Assembly: GCF_050003625.1 (NCBI RefSeq) | Contig: NC_134398.1 | Span: 19,604,997 to 19,668,996 of the forward strand | Direction: 5' to 3' | Length of the DNA stretch: 64,000 bases | Source of the DNA: Haematobia irritans | Taxonomy: Eukaryota; Arthropoda; Insecta; Diptera; Muscidae | In this document: positions 1-12,060 of the stretch, in pieces | Numbering within the stretch: position 1 is the first letter of the stretch | How the letters are laid out: each line of letters begins with the position of its first letter | Notes under the pieces: model-generated | The model's database searches: none | Told to the model about the DNA's origin: nothing | Seen by the model: only the letters and a program-made list of their open reading frames with translations | Position numbers and translations under genes: made by a program

Positions 1-957
1 ATTGACTTTCAAGCAATTTTCATGATCAGTGTGCCTTCTATACCCTCAGGAAGTGAAGTCGGTCTATATGGAGGCATTACCAAATGGACCGATAAAAACT
101 TAATCCGGTACACGTTTTTGTGAGCCTAAAATACAAGAATATTTACAATTTCAGGCAAATCAGATAAAAACTACGGTTTCTAGAAACCCAAGGAGTTAAA
201 CCGGGAGATCGTTCTTATGGGGGCTATACTAAAATATGGACCGATACTCACCGTTTTCGACACACCTCTTTATGACCTGAAAATACCTCTAGATTTCCAA
301 TTTCAGGAAAATAGGATAAAAACTTCGGATTCTAGAAGCCCAAGAAGTAAAATCGGGAAATCGGTCTATATGGGCGCTATACCAAAATATGGACCGATAC
401 TCACCATTTTCGGCACACCTCTTTATGGTCCTAAAATACCTCTAGATTTCCAATTTCAGACAAATTGGATAAAAAATACGGTTTCTATAAGCCCAAGACC
501 CCAAATCGGGAGGTCGTTTTATATGGGGACCATACCAAAACATGGACCAATACTCACAATTTTTGGCACACGTATTTGTGGTCCTACAATACCTCTAGAT
601 TTCCAATTTCAGGTAAATTGAATAAAAACTGCGGTTTCTATAAGCCCAAGAAGTAAAATCGGGAGATCGGTCTATATGGGGGCTATACCAAAACATGAAC
701 CGATACTCACCATCTTTGGCGCACCTCTTTATGGTCATAAAATACCTCTAGATTTCAAATTTCAGGCAAATTGGATAAAAACTACGATTTCTATAAGCCC
801 AAGACCCCAAATCGGGAGGTCAGTTTATATGGGGACTATATCAAAACCTGGACCGATATAGCCCATCTTCGAACTTGACCTGCCTGCAGACAAAAGACGA
901 GTTTGTGCAAAATTTCAGCACGATTGCTTCATTATTGAAGACTGTAGCGTGATTACA

Positions 958-960
<3 letters not shown>

Positions 961-999
<39 letters not shown>

Positions 1000-1012
1000 G
1001 GACAGACGGACA
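961..1012 (-). repeat. (GTCY)n microsatellite inside family A
   Basis: GACA tetranucleotides, two of them GACG, run for about 52 bp. On the minus strand this is (GTCY)n, the tract expected in mini-me/DINE-1 type elements. It is the longest such tract in the window; other family A and B copies have only 3-6 units. Confidence 0.85.
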
Positions 1013-1114
1013 TCGTTATATCGTCTTAGAATTTCTCCCTGATCAAGAATATATATACTTTATATAGTCGGAAATCGATATTTCGATGTGTTACAAACGG
1101 AATGACAAACTTAT

Positions 1115-1150
1115 TATACCCCCGTCACCATTCTATGGTGGTGGGTATAA
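1115..1150. other. Terminal hairpin of family A
   Basis: TATACCCCCGTCACCAT and ATGGTGGTGGGTATAA form an imperfect inverted repeat of about 16 bp arms around a short loop. The same hairpin bounds the family A copies at 15.68 and 37.64 kb, which marks it as a true element end. Confidence 0.7.
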
Positions 1151-1157
1151 AAACTAC

Positions 1158-4100
1158 CAAAAAAAAAAACTTATTTGCAAAAAATTATTTCTATTTTTGT
1201 CAAAATTTTTTCGAAAATTTATTTCTGTAGAACATTTTTTCAAAAAATTTATGTCTATTAAAATTTTTGTCAAAATTTTATTTTAGTAGAAAATTTTTTC
1301 TATAGAACATTTTGTCAAAATTTTATTTCTATGGAAAATTTTGTCAAAATTTTATTTCTATAGAAAATTGTGTAAAAATTTATTTCTATAGAAAATGTTG
1401 TCCAAATTTTATTTTTATAGAAAACTTTGTAAACATTTTATTTCTATAGACAATTTAGTCAACATTTAATTTCTATAGAAATTTTCGTCAAAATTTTATT
1501 CCCATAGGAATTTTAGTCAACATTTAATTTCTATAGAAAATTTAGTCAACATTTAATTTCTATAGAAAATTTTGTCAACATTTTATTTCTATAGAAAATT
1601 TTGTCAAAATTTTATTTCTATAGAAAATTTTGTCAAATTTTTATTTCTATAGAAAATTTTGTCAAAATTTGATTTCTACAGAAAATTTTGTAAAAATTTT
1701 ATTCCTATAGAAAGTTTTGTCAAAATTTTATTTCTAAAGAAATTTTTGTCAAAATTTTATTTCTATAGAAAATTTTATCAAAATTTTATTTCTATAGAAA
1801 ATTTTCACAAGGTTTTATATTTCTATAGAAATTTTTTTCAAAATTTTATTTTTATAGACATTTTTGTCAAAATTTTATTTCTATAGAAAATTTTGTCAAA
1901 ATTTTATTTCTATAGAAAATATTGTCAAAATTTTATTTCTATAGAAAATTTTGTCAAAATTTTATTTCTATAGAAAATTTTATCAAAATTTTATTTCTAT
2001 AAAAAATTTTTTCAAAATTTTATTTCTATAGCAAATGTAGTCAACATTTAATTTCTATAGAAAATTTTGTCAAATTTTTATTTCGATAGAAAATTTTGTC
2101 AAAATTTTATTTCTATAGAAAATTTTGTCAAAATTTTATATCTATAGAAAATTTTATCAAAATTTTTTTCTATAGAAAAGTTTGTCAACATTTTACTTCT
2201 ATAGAAAATTTTGTCAAAATTTTATTTCTATAGAAAATTTTGTCAATAATTAGCGCTATAGGAAATTTTGTAAAAATTTTGTTTTTTTTTTAGAAATTTT
2301 GGTCAAAATTTTATTTCTGTTGAAGATTTTGAAAATCTTTTTATTTCTATAAAGATTGTGTCAAACTAATATTTGCTTTAGCAAATTTAGTCAAAATTCT
2401 ATTTCTATAGAAAATTTTGCCAAAATTTTATTTCGATAGAAAATTTTGTCAAAATTTTATTTCTTTAGAAAATTTTGTAAAAATTTTATATCTATAGAAA
2501 ATTTTATCAAAATTTTTTCTATAGAAAAGTTTGTCAAAGTTTTACTTCTATAGAAAATTTTGTCAAAATTTTATTTCTATAGAAAATTTTTGTCAAAAAT
2601 TAGTGCTTTAGAAAATTTTGTCACAATTTTATTTCAATAGAAAATTTTGTCAACAATTAGCGCTATAGAAAATTTTTTTAAAAATTTTGTTTTTTTAGAA
2701 ATTTTGGTCAAAATTTTATTTCTGTTGAAGATTTTGTTAATTTTGTTATTTCTATAAAGATTGTGTCAAACTTATATTTGCTTTAGCAAATTTAGTCAAA
2801 ATTCTATTTCTATAAAAATTTTGTCAAAATTTCATTTCTATAGAAAATTTTGTCAAAATTTTATTTCTATAGAAAATTTTGTCAAAATTTTATTTCTATA
2901 AAAAATTTTGTCAAAATTTTATTTCTATAGAACATTTTGTCAAAATTAATTTTTTTATAGAAAATTTTAATTTCTATAGAAAATGTTGTCAAAATTTTAT
3001 TTCTATAGAAATTTTTGTCAAAATTTTATTTCTATAAAAAATTTTATCAAAATTTTATTTCTATAGAAAATTTTCACAAGGTTTTATTTCTATAGGAAAT
3101 TTTGTCAAAATTTTATTTTTATAGAAAATTTTATCAAAATTTTATTTCTATAGAAAATTTTCACAAGGTTTTATTTCTTTAGGAAATTAGGAAATCTTGT
3201 CAAAATTTTATTTTTATAGAAATTTTTGTCAAAATTTCATTTCTAAAGAAAATTTTGTCTATATTTCATTTCTATAGAAAATTTTGTCAAAATTTCATTT
3301 CTATAGAAAATTTTGTCAAAATTTTATATCTATGGAAAATTGTGTCAAAATTTTATTTCTATAGAAAATGTTGTCTAAATTTAATTTCTATAGAAAAATT
3401 TGTCAAAATTTAATTTCTATAGAAAATTTTGTAAAAATTCTATTTCCATAGAATTTTGTCAACATTTTATTTCTATAGAAATTTTTGTCAAAATTTAATT
3501 TCTATAGAAAATTTTGTCAAAAATTTATTTCTATAGAAAATTTTGTCAAAATTTTATTTCTATAGAAAATTTTTTAAACGTTTTATTTCTATAGAAAATT
3601 TAGTCAACATTTAATTTCTATAGAAAATGTTGTCAAAATTTTATTTCTATAGAAAATTTTTCAAAATGTTATTTCTATAGAAAATTATATGAAAATTTTA
3701 TTTCTACTGAAAATTTTGTCTAAATTTTATTCAATAGACAATTTTGTCTAAATTTAATTTCTATAGAAAATTTTGTCAAAATTTCATTTCTAAAGAAAAT
3801 TTTGTCTATATTTCATTTCTATAGAAAATTTTGTCTAAATTTCATTTCTATAGAAAATTTTGTCAAAATTTTATGTCTATAGAAAATTTTGTCAAAATGT
3901 TATGTCTATAGAAAATTTTGTCAAAATTAAATTTCTATAGAAAATTTTGTCTAAATTGTATTTCGATAGACGATTTTGTCAAAATGTTTTTCTATTGAAA
4001 ATTATGTTAAAATTTTATAAATTTTGTAAACGTTTTATTTCTATAGAAAATTTAGTCAACATTTAATCTCTATAGAAAATTTTGTCAAAATGTTATTTCT

Positions 4101-5250
4101 ATAGAAAATTATGGTTAAATTTTATTTCTACTGAAAATTTTGTCTAAATTTCATTGCTATCGAAAATTTTGTCAACATTTTATTTCTATAGAATTTTCTG
4201 TCAATTTTTTTTCCATAGAAAATTTTGTCAAAAATTTATTTCTATAGAAAATTTAGTCAACATTTAATTTCTACAGAAAATTTTGTCAAAATTTTATTTC
4301 TACGGAAAATTTTATTTAGTCAAAATTCTATTTCTATAGATTTTTTAAACTTTATTTCTATAGAGAATTTTGTCAAAAGTTTATTCCTATAGAAAATTTT
4401 GTCAAAAATTTATTTCTATAGACAATGTTTAGAAGCATTTTATTTCTATAGAAAATTTAGTCAACATTTAATTTCTATAGAAAATGTTGTCAAAATTTTA
4501 TTTCTATAGAAATTTTTGTCAAATTTTTTTTCTATAGAAAATTTTGTCAAAAATTTATTTCTATAGAAAATTTAGTCAACATTTAATTTCTATAGAAATT
4601 TTTTGTCAACATTTTATTTCTATAGAAAATTCTGTCAAAAATTTATTTCTATAGAAAATTTTGTCAAAATTTTATTTCTATAGAAAATTTTGTCAAAATT
4701 TTATTTCTATAGAAAATTTTGTCATAATTTTATGTCTATAGAAAATTTTGTCAAAATTAAATTTCTATAGAAAATTTTGTCTAAATTGTATTTCTATAGA
4801 CAATTTTGTCAAAATTTTTTTTCTATAGAAAATGTTGTCAAAATTGTATTTCTATAGAAGATTTTGTCAAAAATTAGTGCTATAGAGAATTTAGTAAAAA
4901 TTTTATTTCTATAAAAAATTTAGTCAAAATTTTATTTCTATAGAAAATTTTGTCAAAAGTTTATTTCTATAGAAAATTTTGTCAAAATTTATTTCTATAG
5001 ATAATTTTTCAAAATTTTATTTCTATAGAAAATTTTATCAAAAATTAGTGCTATAGAAAATTTTGTCAAAATTTTATTTCTGTAGAAAACTTTTTAGTTC
5101 TATAAGAAATTGTGTCAAACTTATATCTGCTTTAGCAAATTTAGTCAAAATTTTATTTTCATAGATTTTTTTTTAAATTTTATTTCTATAGGAAATCTTG
5201 GCAAAATTTTATTTTTATAAAAAATATTTTAAATTTTTATTTCAAAATGA
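1158..5250 (+). repeat. 29-bp AT minisatellite array, plus orientation
   Basis: About 140 diverged units of 29 bp. Each unit has the palindrome TTTCTATAGAAA, then an A4T4 tract, GTC, and a second A4T4 tract 11 bp after the first. Higher-order structure is visible: a variant block around 2236-2410 (with GCGCTATAG and GCTTTAGCAAATTTAG) recurs about 405 bp later, close to 14 units, and a related block recurs at about 5113-5160. Open frames such as 1659-1886 arise from the period and are not genes. Confidence 0.95.
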
Positions 5251-5306
5251 AATTGAAACTCTTAGTTGGAAAAATTCTACCAATTCCAGTTTTGGCCAAA
5301 CACCAC

Positions 5307-5475
5307 GCTCACTTGGACAATTCAGTTCATTACTACACTATAGTGATGAACTTCTCAGTGAGTGCGGCCTGATTCCCCCTTTTTTTAGCCGAGTCCGAAC
5401 GGCGTATCACTTAGAGAAGTAGTGAAACACTCAGAAATGTCACCAGCACCGCTGAAAAACTATTTGGATGCTGTT
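5307..5475 (-). mobile_element. tRNA-derived SINE, 3' part, diverged
   Basis: The reverse complement matches the middle and 3' parts of the SINE seen intact at 15.0 and 18.6 kb: GGTGCTGGTGACATTTCTGA, then CCGTTCGGACTCGGCT, then a diverged GAACTGAATTGTCCAAGTGA block. The tRNA-like head (boxes A and B) and the TAACC tail are missing. This is an old, truncated copy at the edge of the minisatellite. Confidence 0.7.
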
Positions 5476-7524
5476 GTTCCATACTGACCATACCTCCATC
5501 CATTTACACGTTCTGTTTGCCATATCCATTTGTAGAATTTTTTATCATTTAGGAAATTTTTATTATTCTTTTGTTTTTTGTTTCTTTTTCACCGACCATA
5601 GTCACACGCCCACTCCCCCATCTTGCATGTCGAACAGCAGGATGATTCTTTTGTTCAATGTTGGTCCTCTGAAGCAAATTGTTCTTCTTTGTTTTTATTT
5701 TTTGGAATATTGATTACTGAAATTCGTAAACTCTGTCCAGCCTTTAACATATCTACTTTCTTCGTCTTTTGTCGTCGACAGTGAAAAGCAACCAGGAGTT
5801 GATATCATTTTGCGGTGACTGATGATTCGTTTCTTTTTTTTTTTTGTTACTTTTTGTTCTGGGAAAAGTATATTTGGGGAGAGAAGGAAAAAGAAGAGAA
5901 CACATTTTGATGGATTGTCATATGGGATGCGGAGTAATGATGCACGATGGGGATTGAATTTTTATTATTTTTTTTAAATTACAAAAAAAGTCCTTAACCG
6001 TTTTCCATAAAGAAGGCAGGCGATTTCGTTGAGGTTTGATCTTAAAGTTATATCTGTGTATCTGTTTAGATATCAATGGACTTTTTCAAGTTGTAATGTT
6101 TAAATCTGTAAATAATAAATACTAAATTATTAAAATTAAAATTTTTTCCTAATAACAAATACGCGAAACCCAACATTTAATAGAAAATTCCGTCCGCTTC
6201 TTTGGCTCGGAATCAATAACGAAATTATTTAGAAAAAAATAATTCTGAAATATTTATATGGGCTATATATTTTAGCATTGGGTAAAAATCTATGAGTTTA
6301 GGTTCGCAGTAATCTAGATGGCGGCAATTGGTTACTTGTAACCGATCAAAACATAAAACTCACATTTACAAGAATATCGCATCTTAAATACGTTCTCAGT
6401 GCAGTCCTTCGCTCCTTTGGCTAGGAATCAGTTCCAACATTTTTAGCCTAAAAGACAAAACGGTTATCTTACAACAAAGACCAGCTTGGTTTCCATGCAA
6501 AAGACGACATTTCAGTAACCCCGCAGGTCGAAAGTCGATTTCGGAAATCTCATATCAATATCGATAATTTATTTCAGCTTTTTGAAGCAACACTACCATA
6601 TTCGAAGTAATCTAAAGGGGTTCCAATTGGTTACCTGTAGCGTTAAGTTGTAGCGTATCAAGTTTTTTCATATAAAATCCGGAAATCTGGAAAATGATCT
6701 ATTGAGTCTTCTATAGATAAGATTTTAGGTAATATCTACCTTCCATGTTGACCATATTTGCTATGGTATTATCTGAATTCTCTTCATTTTTTCCGATGGC
6801 TACCCCCAGTTCATATCGATCTTATGTTACTGTATATGGCCAGTGTGTTCTTTGCGTTTGCCCGTGTCAAAGTTCAAACAAAGTTGTTGGCATGCACATT
6901 TACATGGCAATCACTTTTGGGGCCAAATGACACGACATGGCTCAAATAAATTTCTGTTCGCATACCAATTTTTTCCCACTCCATCATTATCGTCATCATC
7001 ATCACTGCCACTCATCACAGAAATTTTTGCAGTTGAACATCTTTTATTACTTCGGTTGTTTGGCAAAAATTGTTTTTCGTTCTCTTTTGTTTTTTTTTTT
7101 TTGTCGACCACAAAGAAAAGAAAAACTCCCAAAGTCGAAATGGCCAGAAAGTGTGAGCAGTTGTTGGCCATATCCATTCATCCATAGTGAATACGAAATG
7201 AAAACGCATTCAAATTAAATATTTATGTGAAAATGTCTGTATTTGCTGTAGATATACGGAACAATTGCTATGGCAGGAAAGAAGTTCATTGCTCAGGTAC
7301 TGACTATGGATGTGAAAATTATTTGACTGAATCTGTAATGGAAGTAAAGTACCTGAAAAAATGAACTGGGATGAATCCTTTCTAGCATTTGATTCGTTAG
7401 CTACTATAGCAACAGGAAAGATTTCCTTTTTGAGCAAAAATCAGCTGGTACCATATTTATTCAATTTTGTTTTCAGAATCAGTGGCGGATTTGATTAGGT
7501 CTCTCAAAATCATGCAGCGCATAG
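5476..7524. other. Low-copy AT-rich spacer, no gene recognised
   Basis: Frames are short and overlap on both strands, and none has a recognisable domain. A weak, diverged internal duplication is visible: CGCTTCTTTGGCTCGGAATCA near 6191 resembles CGCTCCTTTGGCTAGGAATCA near 6409, and CAGTAATCTAGATGGCGGCA near 6306 resembles a stretch near 6603. Poly-T runs occur at 5829 and 7089. Confidence 0.5.
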
Positions 7525-10500
7525 AAATAAAATTTTGACAAAATTTTCTACAGAAATAAAACTTTGACATAATTTTCTATAGAAATAAAATTTTGACAAA
7601 ATTTTCTAAAGAAATAAAAATTTGACAAAATTTTCTATAGAAATAAAAAGTTGACAAAATCTTGTGTAGAAATAAAATTTTGACAAAATTTTCTATAGAA
7701 ATAAAAATTTGACAAAATCTTGTGTAGAAATAAAATTTTGACCAAAACTTCTAAAGAAATACCATGTTGACAAAATTTTCTATAGAAATAAAATTTTGAA
7801 AAAATTTTCTATAGAAATAAAAATTTGATAAAATTTTCTATAGAAATAAAAATTTGACAAAATCTTGTGTAGAAATAAAATTTTGACAAAATTTTCTATA
7901 GAAATAAAATTTTGATAAAATTTTTGATAGTAATTAAATTTTGACAATATTTTCTATAAAAATAAAATTTTGACAAAATTTTCTATAGAAATAAAATTTT
8001 GACAAAATTTTCTGAAGAAGTAAAATTTTGAAAAAATTTTCCATAGAAATAAAATTTTGATAAAATTTTCTATAGAAATAAAAATTTGACAAAATCTTGT
8101 GTAGAAATAAAATTTTGACAAAATTTTCTATCGAAATACCATGTTGACAAAATTTTCAAAATTTTCTATAGAAATACCATGTTGACAAAATTTTCTATAG
8201 TAATTAAATTTTGACAACATTTTTTATAGAAATAAAATTTTTTATGTAAAAATAATTTTGACAAAATTTTCTAAAGAAATGAAATTAACAAAATTTTTAA
8301 TAGCATAACATTTTCTATAGAAATTAAACTTTGACAAAATTTCCTGTAGAAATAAAATTTTGACAAAATTTTCTATAAAAGTAACCTATTGGCAAAATTA
8401 TCTGTAGAAATAAAATTTTGACAAAATTTTCTATAGAAGTACAATTTTGACAAAACTTTCTATAGAAATAAAATTTTTTACCAAATTTTCTATAGAAATG
8501 AAATGTTGATAAAATCTGCTATTGATATAAAGTTTTGAAAAAAATTTCAAAGTTATAAAATTTTTACCCACTTTTCCATTGAATTAAAATTTTGACAAAA
8601 TTTTCTATCGAAAAATAATTTTGTCATAATTTTCTAAAGAAATAAAATTAACAAAATTTTCTATAGTAATTAAATTTTGACAACATTTTCTATAGAAAAA
8701 AATTTTGACAAAATTTCCTATAGAAATAAAATTTTGACAAAATTTCTTATAGAAATAAAATTTTGACAAAATTTTCTATAGAAATCAAATTTTGAAAAAA
8801 TTTTCTATAGAAATAAAAATTTGACAAAATCTTGTGGAGAAATAAAATTTTGACAAAATTTTCTATAGAAATAAAATGTTGGCAAAATCTTGTGTAGAAA
8901 TAAAATTTTCTCAAAATTTTCTAAAGAAATTAAATTAACAAAATTTTTAATAGAAATACAATTTTGAAAACTTTTTCTATAGAAATAAAATTTTCTATAG
9001 AAATTAAATTTTGACAAAATTATCTGAAGAAATAAAATTTTGACAAAATTTTCTATGGAAGTACAATTTTGACAAAACTCTCTATAGATTTTTTTTAAAC
9101 ATTACAAATTTGCTTAAATATAACACTACAACTAGTCCGTTATATGAGGACTAACTAGTCTATAGAAATAAAAATTTTTACAAATTCTTCTATAGAAATG
9201 AAATGTTGATAAAATCTTCTATAGATATAAAATTTTGACAAAAGTTCCTATGGTAATAAAATTTTGACAAAATTTTCTATCGAAGAATAATTTTGACATA
9301 ATTTTCTAAAGAAATAAAGTTAACAAAATTTTCAATAGAAATAAAATTTTGACAAAATTTTCTATATAAAAAAAATTTTGACAAAATTTTCTATATAAAT
9401 AAAATTTTGACAAAATTTTCTATAGAAACAAAATGTTGATACAATTTTCGATAGAAATGAAATTTTGATAAAGTTTCCTATAGAAATAAAATATTGATAA
9501 AACTTCTATAGAAATATAATTTTGACCAAATTTCCTATAGAAATAAAATTTTGACTCAATTTTCTATAGAATTAAAATTTTGACAAAATTTTCAATAGAA
9601 ATACAATTTTGACAAATTTTTTATCGAGATTTTTTTATGTAAAAATAATTTTGACAAAATTTTCTAAAGAAAGGAAATTAACAAAATTTATAATAGCAAC
9701 AAAATTTTCAATAGAAACAAAATATTGACAAATTGTCTAAAGAAATAAAATTTCGATAAAATTTTCTTTAGAAATTAAATTTTGACAACATTTTCTGCAG
9801 AAATAAATTTTTTAAAAAATATTTTCTATAAAAACAAATTGTTGGCAAAATTTTCTATAGAAATAAAATTTTGATAATATTTACTATAAAAATACAATTT
9901 TCATAAAATTTTCTATAGAAATGAAATTTTGACAAAATTTTCTATAGAAATAAAATTTTGACAAAATCTTTTATAGAAATAAAATGTTGACCCAATTTTC
10001 TATAGACGTAAAATGTTGAAAAATTTTCTATAGAAATTAAATATTGATAAAACTTCTATAGAAATAAAATGTTGACAAAATTTCCTATAGAAGTAAAATT
10101 TTGCCCCATTTTTCTATATAATTGAAATTTTGACAAAATTTTCTATAGAAATAAAATTTTGACAAAATATTCTATCGAAAATTTTTTTATATTAAAATAA
10201 TTTTGACAATATTTTCTATAGAAATAAAAATTTGACAAAATCTTCCAAGAAATTAAATGTTGACAAAATTCTATATGGAAATAAAATTTTGACAAGATTT
10301 TCTAAATAAATGAAATTAACAAAATTTTCAATAGAAATAAAATTTTGACAAAATTTTCTAAAGAAATAAAATTTTGACACAAATTTTCTATAGAAATAAA
10401 ATTTTGATAAAATTTCCTATAGAAATTAAATTTTGATAAATTTTTCTATAGAAATAAAATCTTTATAACATTTTCTATAGGAATAATATTTTACAAACTT

Positions 10501-10735
10501 GATAAAATTTCCTATAGTAAAAAAAATTGATAAAATTTTCTATAGAAATTAAATTTTGACAAAATTTTCTATAGAAATAAAATTTTGACAAAAATTTCTA
10601 CAGAAATAAAATTTTGACCTAATTTTCTAGAGAAACAAAATTTGGACCCAATTTTCTATAGACGTAAATGGTTGAAAAAATTTTCTATAGAAGTTAAATT
10701 TTGACAAAATTTTCTATAGAAATAAAATTTCGATG
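7525..10735 (-). repeat. 29-bp AT minisatellite array, minus orientation
   Basis: This is the same 29-bp unit as at 1.2-5.2 kb but inverted, reading AGAAATAAAATTTTGACAAA on the plus strand. About 110 units are present. A 70-bp non-repeat interruption lies at about 9088-9160 and holds an imperfect inverted repeat around CTAGTCC and GGACTAACTAG. A variant with AATCTTGTGTAGAAATAAAA recurs several times between 7650 and 8900, which shows local amplification of a subset. Confidence 0.95.
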
Positions 10736-12060
10736 CACAGTTCCACGTGCCATCAGAGACAGAGTTAACCATTTCGATACATCTTCAATACAAACTTTAC
10801 TTCGAAATTCCAAAGCAAAACCGAGACTATTTTCAATATCTTTCAATTCTTTTTACTCCCACACTGCAGTCGGTATTTTGTTATATGTGACTCATATCGA
10901 GATGCTTAACAAAAATATACTTCTTGTTTGTTGAAATTTTACTCACGCAAGATATAAATAAACATTTAAACAGACAACCAGCCAGGGAAGAAATTGCAAT
11001 GAGTTTAATATAAAATATCCTTTGGGTTTGATATGAATCTCCCAGGCAACAAAATTGAAGAGAAATAAAATCAGCGAAAAAAACAAAAAGCCATATAAAT
11101 GATAGAATTGTCATTTTTGTTGAACCACTAAACGCAATACTTTTTAGATTATTTATGCACCTTTTTGCCAAATGGTGTCACTTTATGGCTTTCCAGCCAA
11201 CTACCACATTTTCTTTAATTTTTATATATACCACCAAACGAAATGGTGAGAGGATCCTGGCCTAGGGTGTCTTGTAGTTCGATTTGAAGATTTTATGAAA
11301 ATTAAAAGTGAATATAATTTAAATCCTTTACATTACAAAAAAAAAATCCTTACAAAAAAAGTTTGCTTGTCAATGCTTATATGTTGCATTATCCCCATAT
11401 GCTCCACATAGTCATATCTCTACCTCGCTCTTCCATCTACTATTGCGAAAGAAATGAAAGAGAACCCCAACAGACGACACACAACTGATTTCTGCGAAAC
11501 AGTTTCGTAGTTAAGTAAAACAAAAAAAAAACCGCATCACATTTTCAAATTGGTTTCAACAAAATTTATTGAATGAAGTTTAACACTAACTGCACGAAAC
11601 AAATGCAACCGTACTGTGACCAAGACTAAGGAATGGAAAAGGAACAAGTCACGATTTTTAAACATTTATTTCTGAAAATAATGAAACAATAACATTTAAC
11701 TTATAGGAGAATAAGAAAATTGAAGAAGAGTTGGAAAAGAACAGAGGTCTTGTAATAAAAACAGATAAAAATATTTTTACCTTAACCAAAAGTAGGTATT
11801 TGATTTGCAGTTCAATTGACAGGCTGCAATAAAAAGGAAGCTACAATTTTTAAGCCAGACTCAATGTGACGCCCACATGTTAATTAGGGTTGTAAAGATG
11901 ATAAAAGCTAACAGTCTCCTACGTTGTGATTGTCAACAATATTAAGCACTAAAAATAAAGATCCAAAAATATCTTTGGTTTCAACTCTAGATTGTGATGA
12001 ATAGTAATAACCCAGCAGTGGAAAATGCGGCTTATAATAAATATTATCTAAAGAAAATTT
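10736..12060. other. Low-copy spacer, no gene recognised
   Basis: About 1.3 kb of AT-rich sequence without the window's repeat families. Frames of 77-96 codons exist on both strands but overlap and show no domain. I see nothing further here. Confidence 0.5.

Larger units (their letters stand above)
1..1157 (-). mobile_element. Family A dispersed element (mini-me/DINE-1-like), cut by window edge
   Basis: Tandem 153-bp units are visible: the phrase GGACCGATACTCACC and its variants recur at 238, 391, 544, 697 and 849. These are followed by a (GACA)n tract, a conserved stretch containing TTACAAACGGAATGACAAA, and a hairpin end at 1115-1150. The strand given is the one that reads (GTCY)n. The layout of tandem units plus a GTCY microsatellite plus a hairpin end resembles the non-autonomous mini-me/DINE-1 Helentron-type elements of Diptera. 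That class assignment is inference. No transposition protein is encoded; the open frames here are products of the 153-bp (51-codon) period. Confidence 0.6.

Noticed and set aside
1158..5250. CRISPR array (regular short repeats)
   Set aside because: There are no unique spacers. The repeat is head-to-tail, the DNA is eukaryotic and no cas-like genes are present.
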